This document shows, piece by piece, positions 12,233 through 23,880 of a stretch of 64,000 bases of DNA. Source of the DNA: Nereocystis luetkeana (taxonomy: Eukaryota; Sar; Phaeophyceae; Laminariales; Laminariaceae); the NCBI GenBank assembly GCA_031213475.1, contig JARUPZ010000021.1, positions 3,493,545 through 3,557,544 of the forward strand. The letters run 5' to 3'. The notes below the pieces were generated by a model. The model was not told the origin of the DNA, did no database searches, and was given only the letters and a program-made list of their open reading frames with translations. Position numbers and translations under genes: made by a program. The first letter of the stretch is position 1; each line of letters begins with the position of its first letter.

Positions 12233-15200
12233 ACCGGCAGCACGAATGAGAGGGAAAGGGGGGCAGGGAGGGAGGGAAGGTAGGGGCAACAGTGAGAAAG
12301 GGGGGACGAAAAAGGACATAGCCAAACGAGGGAAATGGGGAAGCGGAGGGGGAGAAGGAGGACGGGGGAAGCAGGGGGGCGCGTAGTGGAGGAGGACAAC
12401 GAATGCGATAGAGATGTACTCAAGCCATAAATGACCGTAGCAGTATGGCAATAGACGACGACGGGGGACGAGGAGGACACGGAGGAGAAGGGGCGACAAG
12501 GGGGGGAAAGGGGGGCTTGCAAACACGATACAGGGGGGATTGCTAACACTCGCCCCTCGGCCCTCCCATGCGCTCACCGCGCTTCTTGTCCTCCCGCCGT
12601 TGGCGCAGAGCCTCTCTCCTTCTCACTTCCCCAAGCTCCTGGCTCCGCTTCGCTAGCGACCTCGACTCCACCCACAGCCGTAAAGCTCGCGGGGTGAGCT
12701 CGCTTTCCGTCACCCACACATCGCGTTCCCGGCTCTTTTTTACAGAAGTTTCAAAGAAGAAGGAAGAAAAAGGTAACCCCCCCCCCCCAAAAAAAAAATG
12801 ATGCAGCCAACATACAAGAAGGAGGACAATCGCGGGTGGACAAGGGGTCGGGGGCGAGAGTGGGGGTGGAGTGAGCGTCGGGATCGGGGTTGGGGGGGGA
12901 GAGAACCAACATCAGGGCGTGTCTCAACCCCCCCAGAGAGGGCATTGGAACGAAGCGAATAGAAAAAAAAAAATGGAGCATGTAGTAGCCCCTCAATGAA
13001 GCGACGAGCCACGCGGAATACAAGTAAATATAGTCCCAGGGGTCCGTCTTTTCGGGCGTGTCAGCACCCCTTCTGACCCCAAAAAAACACTCGAGAGCAT
13101 AGATGCATCCAGCGTTGTGAAGGGCACGTACATTTACAGCAAGAAACAGAAACATCCAACACATGCTGCAATGGTCGATTTATTAATTTGGGAAAGGGCG
13201 TGTTCTGGATCATCTCCAGCATTTAATTTTGTGCCGAGTTTTTTTGTGTTTACTGCAAAACATCTCAGCCCGAGTTTCTCAGAACTACGAGTGTACTATT
13301 TTTCTCAGCACATTAGGCGCCCTGACTTCTTCAACAAAACAGCAGCACCGCTCGCTCACCTTCCTCCCCGCCGCCCACACCTTTAGAAGCACCTCGACCT
13401 CCCCCGCCCCCGAGCTCCACCGCTCATTGATAACCGTGATCTGGTCCGCCCCGCCCAAGCCCGCGCGGCCCCGGCCGCCCAGGCTCGACCCGCCCCCAGT
13501 CGACGCCGACAACGCCGCCGCGCCAGTGGTGGTGTTAGCCTCGGCTACAAGCTGAGCGTCGATCACTACGTGGAGGCTCCGGATGTGAACCGCCAGCTCG
13601 GCCGAGCTCCGGCAACGCGAAATGCGCGCGTGCCAGAGCATCGACACTGGAACCTTCGCTCCATCAACCGCAGCACTCGCGGTACCCGTGGGCGTGACAT
13701 AACAGACCCCGGGGATGCGCCGCATCGAGCCCCGGCGAGCTATCACCCTAGCCAAGCGTGGGGGCGGCGGCTTCTGGCTCGTCAAGGGGAAGAACCTCCT
13801 TCCGCGAAGCAGGGTCTCGCCGACCTCTAGCTCCTTCGCGGACACGGTCTTGCGCCTTCGGGCCCGGGAGGGGGCAGTCAGGGCGGACGAAGCAGCAGCA
13901 CCCATCATGCGCAACCCGTTGCCGCCCGCGCCCGAGCCGGCACCGGCTACGGGTACCAGCTGCCCCTGCGGCCGCAAGCGCCACTCGCACCTCAAAAAGC
14001 TGTCCAGGTAGCCCGGCGGGGGGAAGGTGGGCTCGGGCACAACCTTACCCCCTTCGCGTTCGGCCCCCCTATCGGCCTCCATCTCCGCGAGCATGCGGTC
14101 GAACGCCTTGTCGGACATCTTGCTGTGGTCCAGCGACGACCGCGCCCTGCCCTCCACGAGCACCCCGTCATCGTCGTCCTCCCCGCCCCCGCCGCCGCCA
14201 CCCCAACCCGACGAGTCCCTGCCCCCGAGAGAGGCCTTGCGCTTGCCACGCCCTTTTCCGGACGACGACGCCGCCGAGGGCGACCCGGCACCACCCGCCG
14301 CCGACAGAGAAGGCCGGCCGGAGCGACGTCTTTTCTTCGCCACCCGGAACTCCTGGGAACCGCCGCTGCCGCCGTCACCACTGCCACCTCCGCCACCGCC
14401 ACCGCCGCCGCCAGCGCCGGACTGCCGACGGTTAGCCGCGGCGGCGGCGGCGGCCCCAGCGGCGGTCGAAGCCGTAGCCGCGCCGGGGGGAGGGCGGGAC
14501 GGAGCGGGAGCCAGCGGCAGAGTCTCGGACGGGGGAGAGGAGGACGAGAAAGAGGAAGCGCTGAAAACTCCGAGCCCCTCGGGGGCAACAAGCCCTCCCG
14601 GAAGAGCGCCGTTCGGGACGGAATCCGAGGGGCTCGATCGACCGTACGGCGACATTGGCGAGGCAAGAGAGTGTACGCCGACCGAATGGACTCCGGGCGC
14701 CCCCCCCCCCCGGTGCATGGGCTGCATCTCCCACGCGTTGGCCTGGCGGTAGCCTCCCGAAATGTTGCCATTCTCGTTCCTCCTTTCCGCCCCGTACCCC
14801 CGACGACGCTGATCCATCTCGCCACGCGGGTGCGCCCCCACGACTTGCTCCGGGTGGAAGGACGCTTGAGCCCACCCATCGGGCCCGGGCCCCCGGGATA
14901 TCTCTGCCTCATTCCACGAGGGAACACCGACGCCGCCGCCTCCACTGCCCCAGCCACCACTACCGCCACGGGAATGGTGCGGCCCACCCCTGCCCGCCGC
15001 CCACGAGTGATGACCATGCGGTATCCCTCCCATGTGCGCACCCTCTTCGGCCCTGGCTGCCGCCGCGGCAGCAGCAGCAGCCGCAGCAGCCTCAGCTTCT
15101 TCCTTCTCCTTGGCCGCCGCTTTTTCCTTTACAGCCGCCGCCACCTCCGCCGCAGCTTCCTCCTCGGCTTCCTTTGCGCGGGCGGCCGCCTCCAGCTCCG

Positions 15201-18200
15201 CCTTCTCCCGCTCCATCGCGGCTTCTATGGCGAGGCGCTCCCTCGTCGCCGCCGCCGCGGCCCGTCTAGCTTCGGCCGCAGCTTGAGCATCCGCTGCGGC
15301 CTCCGCCGCCAACACCGCGTCCTTCGCCGCCTCCACTTCCGCTTTGTACGCGCGGGAAAGCTTGAGCTCGTACGGGGTGGTCCAGGACTCCCGGAAAACG
15401 CGCGCAGGCAACGCCTCGACAAGCTCCTGCGCGAGCCTCGCGAGCGCCTGTACGCTATCCGCCGCCCTAACTTCCACCGGCCACTGCCCCCCGACACCCC
15501 ACGCTCCGCTCCACTGCGTCCCATACAGCAGGCCGCCGAACGACTTCTGCAAGTGAAGGAGGAGCTGCACAACCGGTTCGAGGTGGGCGTAGGCGACGAG
15601 TTCTTCACCGTCGGCCGGGGAAGCGACCGGGTCGGAAGGGAGGAGCGGCTTCGCCCCGCCCGTCGCCTCCGCGGGCCAGGCCTGCCACAGGCGGGAGTCG
15701 TCGGAGAGCTCAAAAGGAGGAGCCGCCTCCTTTATCACCGGCATGCCCGGGTAGGCGACGGCCTTAGCGTATCGGTTCACGTACTCCAGTGGATTGTTGG
15801 ACGCGGTGCGGCGGGCGGATCGGGCCTTCGCCTCGGCCTTCTCAGCGTCCTTCACCTTCTGCTCCTCCGCGAGCTTGGCCGCGATCTCCGCTTCGGCCTC
15901 GGCGGCCTTCCGCGCCTTCAACTCGGCGGCGGCTTTTGTACGGGCCTCCGCCAGCGTCTTCCTCTCCGCCGCCGCCTTCCTGTCGGCCGCCAGCTTGGCT
16001 TTCGCCTCCGCGGCAGCCTTCGCCTCGGCTTCTGCGTCCGCCAGCTTCTTAGCTTTCGCGGCAGCGGCGGCTTTCGTTCGCGAGGCAGCCGCGGCCTTCC
16101 TCTCCGACGCTGCCTTGGCCATGTCCGCGGCCTTGGCCACTGCATACGCGGCCTCCGCCTCCGCCGCTTCTTGTGCCTCCTTTGCTTCTTTCGCCTCCTC
16201 GGCCGCCTTCGCCTTGGCCGCTGCTTTAGCCTCAGCCGCCGCTTTACTCGCCGCCGTTGTCTTACTACCCCCAGGCACCACTGTCGCCCATCCTACCACT
16301 CCAGACCCCGACTTTGCTTTGGACGCCGACTTACCACCGGCCGCCTCCGTTACCGTCTCCCCGCCTTCCGTCGCCGAGTCCGCGCTAGAGGAGCCCCCCT
16401 TCAAGGACGCCTCTTTAGAGGACGCTTCTTTCGCCTTCTTTCCTGTCAGGCTAGCCTTCCCGCCAAACGACGACGGGGAGCCAGCTGCAGCACCTCTCGG
16501 TGACCCCATGGCGCCGCCTTTCGCGCCCGCTTCTGCCGCTAAGGACGCCTGAACCTTAGCGGCTGCCTTCTTGCCTTCGGGGGACGAAGCGCGCGCCGCC
16601 TCAAGCGCGGCCTCCCTCGGGGTCTTGGGAGCTTTGAATGCGGGTCGCCCGCCTCCCCTTCCGGGCGATACCGAAGGGGATCGGTGTTTGGACCCGGGCT
16701 TCGCCGCACCCGCCACCGCAGCCACTCCCGGAACCGGGGTAGCCGCCGTAGTAGCAGAGGCAGCAGCAGCCAAGGCGGCCTTCGAACCAGCCGTAGCGTT
16801 TCCCACGCCACCTTTCCCTGAAACGCCTTTAGCAACGGCGGCGGCGGCGGCGGCCGCAGCAGCAGCGACAAGCGCATCGTCGTCGTCCTCCATTTCGGAC
16901 TCCTCGGCCACCACCGCCGGGCGGACCTTCCGAGGGCGTCCACGGGGGCGAGGGGAACTTGATCCCGACCTCGCTGCGGCGGCGGTGGTGGCGGCGGCAG
17001 CAGCGGCAACCGTGGCGGCGGCCGTGGCGGCTTCGGCAGCGGCGGCCGCAGTGGCGGCGGCTTCAGCGGCAGCGGCGGCGGTAGCGGCGGCAGCATCGGC
17101 GGCGGCTGCGGCCGCAGCTGCACGAGCACCAGCATCGGTAGCGGCAGAAACGACGACCTGCGCCGCACCTTCTGCACCTTGCCGAGCCGGTGAAGACTCG
17201 GGGCGGATCTTCCGAGGTCGTCCGCGCGGGCGTTTGACCACGGCGGGGGTCGTCACTGCGGTCGTCGGTTCCGCAACTTTCGGTATTCCCTTTTTCGGCG
17301 TCGTTTTGTCGGACGCTGCCTTGTCCGACGCTGAATTCGCCGACGCCGTTTCCGCCAGCGCTTCTTTTTCCGTCGCTGCTTTGTCGGACGCCGTTTTTTC
17401 GGAAACGGGGTTTTCCGAGTCCGATTCTTCCGACGCTGCTTTATCGGACGCTTTTCCCACTTTCTCATCAGTTTCAGCTTCCGAGCGGTCGTTCTCGGAG
17501 TCCTCAGCCGCGGCCTCCTGCGCCCCGCCGGTGGCCTTGAGCCTCGACCGCGTCACCCGGTCTCCATTCCCCGTCAGAGTATCGTTGTCTTCGCTACCCG
17601 CGTCCATATCCTTCCCGGTACAATCGTTCGGGGATGGCGATACTCCCGAGGGGGAGGTGCCGCCGGTCTTGCCGTATGGTTCATACCCAGCCATATCGTT
17701 CTCCTTGGCGTCAGCCGCAGCCGCTGCCGCCGCCTCGGCCGCCGCTTTGGCCTCTCCCGGCTTGAGGAAGGCTTCCGGCGGAAATTTCACGGTGCTGAAA
17801 GGGTACTCCTTGGCGGCCTGCTCCCCAAGCACTCGCCCGAGCAGGAACACGTCCCGCGGAAACAGGAGCTCGGCGCCCCATCCTTCAGGGCCCGCGTCCG
17901 ATCCGTTCTTGTCATGAGCGCTGCCCGCCGCCCCTGCTGACCCAGACCGCTCCTCTTCCATCTCGTTCCCGGACGACCGTCCTCCTCGTCCGGTCGCGGC
18001 GCCCCTTCCTCTTCCCCTTCCCCTCCCCCTCCCCCGTCCCCGTCCCCTCCCTCTTCCTCTGCCACGCCCAGTTCCTCTTCCGGGGCTTCTACCGCCCCTA
18101 CTACCCCTGCCGCGTCCTCGCCCCCGGCCTCGCGGGCTCGCGAGGCGGGCCGCTTGCGCCGCCGCTGCTGCCGCCGCCGCCTCCACCGCCGCCGCGGCGG

Positions 18201-19450
18201 CAGCCTCCCGCGCCTCCCGCGCCTCCTTGGCCGCCTTTTCGACAGCAGCGGCCTCCGCCTCTTCAGCCTCCTTCACCGAGTCCTCCCAGGACTTCTTGTT
18301 TTTCTCGGGAGGAGGGGCTGGACGGAACACGTACCCGCCGACCACCCAGACAGGGCCGACGGAAGTCTGCACGCGCGGCACGCGGATGCCGTCGGGAGCC
18401 GAGTCTTGCACCAGACACTCCCAGCACGACCAGTTCTCGCTATCGATCCCTTTCTTGCCGCCGATGCACTTGGTGTGGAACGCGCGCGGGCAGTTGTCGC
18501 AGCAGACCAGGTCTCCGTGGAGACCGCAGATGACACAGTCGAATACAGTCCCGTCCTCGTCTACGACGAACGCCTCCGGCGGCGACCGCAGGCGGAAGTC
18601 TATCTCCTTCTCGAACCAGGGGCACTGGCCAACGTGTCAAACCATTGGATTCAAGAAGGTTATAGTCCATCGCCGCGACGAGTACAACGGAAAGAAAGCG
18701 GGAGGAGAGGCGGGGTCAGTTTTTACGCCCACAGGTATTAATGGGGGGGGGGGGGTTCCAGCGTCGACACCGACGGCATCACGAGAGGGGGGAGGGGGTT
18801 CCATGCCTACGGCTATCAGCAGCAGAAGTAGAAGAAGAAGTAGGGGCAGGAGCAGGAGGAACTCGGGACACAAGAAGCCCCAAAAATCAAGGACAGGTAC
18901 GAGATAAAAACCAACGCAGGCCGAAAAAGGAGGACGGAACAGAGCGGGTGAGCCACGCATCCGGGACACCGCGACAACCACCACCATTTGTACCAGGTTG
19001 CTTTCAGTCGCCAAGCCAAACAGAGTCAAACCCAAGCCCCTCCACCTGTTTGCCCGAGGTGGGGGCAGAAAAAATATACATCGCTCGGAGGTGAGATAGG
19101 GTATCGGTCCTTCAAAAACGCACCTAGCACAATATACCCGAAGAAAGAAAAAGGCAACGGCAAATCATGCCTCAGTCCCATATATACCCACCAACAACTC
19201 CGTCATGCTTTTCGTAGATCAAGACTCTTGACCAAGACGACAACACCGGGGGGGACGGCCGTAAAAGACGATTTCAATCTAAATATAAATAAATAAAATA
19301 GGAACCCGCCCAGCCCGATCGTTCACCTCCATGGCTCTATCCACGAGGTACTCAAGTGCTTGGACCTTCATCTCCAGAGGCAGCAGGTGATACTCTCCTG
19401 CCTGGAACGCGAGGCACATTGTTTCGAGCGGGTCCCTCCCCTCGTCCTCG

Positions 19451-19482
<32 letters not shown>

Positions 19483-22400
19483 TTCCTCTTCCTCATCCTC
19501 TTCCTCCTCCTCGTCGCCAGCAGCGGCGGAACCGTGGCCACCGCCACCGCTGCCGTTGCCGTTGCCCTGCCGGCTGCCGCTCGGCCGCCGCTGCCGCCGC
19601 CCCCTCGCCCCCCTCCGGCGGCCGCCGGACTTGGACGAGGAGGACACTTCCGACGAGTCGGAGCTCGAGCTCGAGTCCTCCTCGTCCGAGAGCATCATGC
19701 CGTCGCTCTCCTCGTGCTGCTGCTCCAGCTCAGCCGCAGCTTTTGCCTCGTCCCTACGGCGCTGCTCTTCAACCGTCTGCACGAACTCCACGAAGTAAGC
19801 GGGCCAAGTCACCTGTGCGTGGGAGGGGTTCGTGGTGGGGGTAGGCGTGTGGGCGTGTGAGTGAGGGTGGGGGTCATGGTGGGAGTGGGGGTAGCGGTCG
19901 GGGTAAGGGGTGGGATTGGGGACGAGCCGCAAGAGTAAGCGCGCCAACTCCCCTGTGTGTGGAGGGGTTAGTGGTGGGGATAGGCGTGTGCGTGGGGCCG
20001 GGGGCGAGAAGAGTGAGGGAGTGCGGGTAACGATCGGGCTAGGGGGTGGGTTTGAGGGTGAGGGTGCCCGGGGGTAGCGGCGGCGGTGGGGGTGGGAGTG
20101 GGGGAATGGTGAGGGGGAGGATAGGGGGCGGGCAGGAAACCGTTCCCCTCGTTGCCCGACGTAGTATCGGTGGTCGCCGTATGTCGGGTCCCGATATTCG
20201 AAACTTGGTTTTAGAACCCCCCCCCGCTCCGTCTCGAAAGGCAGGCGTGGTCAATGGTCAAATGACTAAGGCCAGCAACAAATGAGCCCCCCCTTTTGTC
20301 TGGAGACTAAACAAAAAAGAAAAGTGGGGTGCCGTTTCTCCCATATATTCCAGGTACTTTGTCTCCAAAAAACATGCATCCAGTTTTGAAGAGGTAAACA
20401 ACACACACCGAGCAAAATACCAACAAGGTCAACAGAAAGAACACACAACCACCAGGCGGAAAATGACAGGCCTGTGTTCGCCTCTCTACACTCTCCTCAG
20501 GCAGGAACTCCCCCACCCCCTCTCACCTGATCCAAGTACTTCCAGTCAAGTTCCCGCTGCGCGCTGCTTCCCTTCGCCCAGCCGCCTGCGCGACCCCGGA
20601 GCAAGCAGCAGACGCGCCGGAGGAGCTCGCAGTGCACCGCGTCTAGCAGCGGCGTACGCAGCCGCAGCGTCATGGCGCGCAGAAAGGCGATGCTAGTCGC
20701 CGGGGTCAGGCGGCACGGGCGGCTAAAAGTTCGAACCATAGCGTACGCGCCGAGGGTACGGTGGGCTAGGCGCGGGACGAAGCCGTAAGGGAGAGGGGGG
20801 CCCGCGGTCTCTCCCGGGTTCGACTCCTGCTCCTGGACGACTCGCGACTGCCACGCCTTCCACTCCCCGTCCTCCACCTTGCGCATCCTCGCGAGCTTGG
20901 CCTCCAGCCAGTCCCCGCCCGTCTTCCCCTGGGACGCGTCCTGGCGAAGAAGGGTGTCTAGCCTTGGCCCCGGGTCGCGGCTCTGCGCGATGGCGGCGTG
21001 CCTTTTCGCGCAGTCTAGCCTCCCCTTCAGGCGGCGCTGACCGAGGGGAGGCCACTCCCACACCTTCGCGCTCTCCACCGCATCCTCACCGGCATCTCTT
21101 TTTTTCCCACCGCGACCGTCACCCTTGGCCTCCTCGACGACTCCGTCGCCGCCGTCCAAGAGGCCGGGCACGGCGATGACATCCTGGCCGGCGCCCATCC
21201 CCGAGGAGCCCCCCTCCACCGATTCAGCCATGCCGCGGGCCTGCGACTGCTTGTAGCGCCCCATCGATTTCCTCTCGGTGGCGTCCAGACGAAGTCGCTG
21301 AAGAATGACGGACACTCGGAGCTTGCGCGACCTCTTCTCCGCCGCCGTCCCCGCCTTCCGCTCCGCTTCCGCCTTTTTCGCCGCCTCCGCCCGTTCCGCG
21401 ACTTCCGCCTCAACAATAACTTTAGCCTTCTCCTTTTCCTCTGCTTTCTCTGCGGCGGCGGCCGCTTCCGGTTCCGCCGCTTTGTCGGCCTGCTTCTTGG
21501 CGACAAGCTCCTCCTCCTCCTCCTCCTCCGTCTCAGCGCTAACGGTGCCCGCCTCCAGGTCATCGCCCTTCCCCTTGCTCTTCTCCTTTCCCTTCCCCTT
21601 CTCCAACGACTCCTCATTCCCTTCCCCGTCCTCCTCCACCTCTATCTCCCTCGCCACCTTAGCCGCCGCCGTCGTCGACGAGGACCGCCCCTTCCCGTCG
21701 GTGGCCACGTCGGGCGCCTCCCTACTAGACCCCTGCCCTGCACCCGCCACATGCTTTTTACCGCTGGGCCCACCATCCCCTTCTCCCGCCTTCCCACCCG
21801 CCTTGTCCACATCCATTCCGTCCACGGTACCCGAGCCAGCGCTCGCGGCACCACCCGCAGAATTACCGACGGAAGCGCCATCGTACGCTTTCTCTGAGCT
21901 TGGCGAATCAGCGTCGTCCGCGGAGGCTACCGCCTTACGACCACTGTTTAGCGACCCAGCACCGTCCGTGGAAGACTCCGGAGGCGGTGCCTCCTCTTCT
22001 GGAGGGGAGGGGGACGGGGGAAGGAAGGAAGGACGGACCCACTGTTCTGGCTCGAGGAAGGGCGCTATGGTGGGAACGCGCACGGTGATCGGTGGGGGGA
22101 TAGAAACAGCTGACGCGCCAGGCGACGAAGGGAGACTTGAGTAGTTCGCCTGAAGGTAGGTGTCAAGTAGGGAGACGGATGATAACGGTCGGGGGGGGGG
22201 GGGGGGGGGATAGGGATTCGAAGGTGGGGTGGGCGGGGGCAAGGGGCTGCGAGAAAGGGTAACGGGCACGCCGCGTGTCGGTGGGGCAACCCGCTATACG
22301 GCGAACAAAGAAAAAAACGTGGCATGGCGGCTTGGCAGGCACGACGACAACCAGCTAACGCTTCCGACCACCGATCCAGCTGCTGCACCTAACGACCGCC

Positions 22401-23847
22401 CGCCGGCACGGCGCGGCAAAAAAACAGCACAACTTTCCGTGGTGGTTAACCGAACGACTCCACGCCACCTACAAATAACGTCTGCTCTTTTCAACCCACG
22501 TAAGCGACGCCCAGCAGCAATAGATACCAGTTCAGGAAAGAGAACGACAACCACGCCCCCAACACCGCCGCCGCAGCACCAGCCTCACCTGGGCATGAGA
22601 AGACGCCCTCGACCCCGAATTTTGCCCAAATCCGCTAGGCAGGGATCCACGGCCGCGACCGCCACCCCGTCCACGACCGCGGCCACGACCACCACCCCGA
22701 CCGCCACCCCGACCACACGCGGCCGCCCCACCTCCCACCCATTGCAACTGCTGCTGATGAACTCCGTTAGGCCCCGACGACGTCACTGACAGGGAAGACT
22801 GTGACGGCATCTGCGCCATGCGCTGGGCCGCGGCCTGCTGCAACATCCTCGGAGAGACAAGCCTCCTCTCGCCCGCCGCCGCCCACCCAGCGCCGCCACT
22901 GCCACCACCCTGCCTCGGGGAAGCGACCAAGACTCCTAGACCCTGCTGCCCGCCCCCTCCCCCCGATTGCCTCGGCGAATGCGGGGGGAAAGAGTGGCCT
23001 TGCTCGGGGAAGGGATCGGCCGAGTTCGAAGCATCAGAGGCAGACGAACCCCCCGCGGCGGCGATGGCGGCCGCAGCTGCCGCAGCTACAGCGGCGCTGC
23101 CCGCCTCCGAGAGGTTGTTGAGGCCGAAGCTTTGACCGCCGCTACCGCTGCTGCTGCCCGCCTGCGTGGGTAGGGGGCGGGGGGGGGGGGGTTGAGCACG
23201 GGAAGGTTACAAGAAGAGTTTCCACGAACGGTTGGCCACGTGCGATAGCACAGGCAGACGTATGTCGGTAAAAACCACGTTGAATATCCCACAGCACGGA
23301 CCACGTGCGTACTCTGGAAGCGGGAACAGGTCTGGTCTTTTTTACGGGTGGAGGGGGGGTTCAGCGAAACCGCACCTTCATACTACATCGCTGCAAGTAC
23401 ACACGAGGCTGCCACTCGCCGAAAGTGGGTAGTTGCTGCTACGACCCTGCTGAAAAAATACCAGGTATATACAAGTGGGCACCACACCAGCTTTCCTGGC
23501 TGTGGGGGGGGTACGCGGGCACGGCACGAAACCACGCAAAAACGGAACAAAAAAAAACAAGCAACACAAAACGAAACACCCGGGGCAAGCGGAGTATCTC
23601 GCTTGTGCGGACACCGGCCTCCTCTTGTGGACACCCAACTACAACCCAAGCCGAATAAAACCAAACCCAACCCAGATGCAAGGCAAGAGCTATCTTTACG
23701 CTTCCGAACACGTGGTGCCAAATAACCAGAATGGGCACGTCTCGTGACCAAGCCAACAACTAGCCTACAGCCAGCCAAAGCGCAGGAACCATCGTTATCT
23801 CTTCAACTCGTTCCGTGCCACACCCCAGTGTAGGCAGCGGTACTCGG

Positions 23848-23880
<33 letters not shown>

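Noticed and set aside
14125-16503. 792-codon plus-strand open frame
   Set aside because: Lies opposite exon 7 in GC-rich Ala/Lys coding sequence. Arg/Leu/Gly-rich antisense shadow with no domain.
16571-17917. 448-codon plus-strand Ala/Ser/Thr frame
   Set aside because: Antisense shadow of exon 7; no start context or splice partners.
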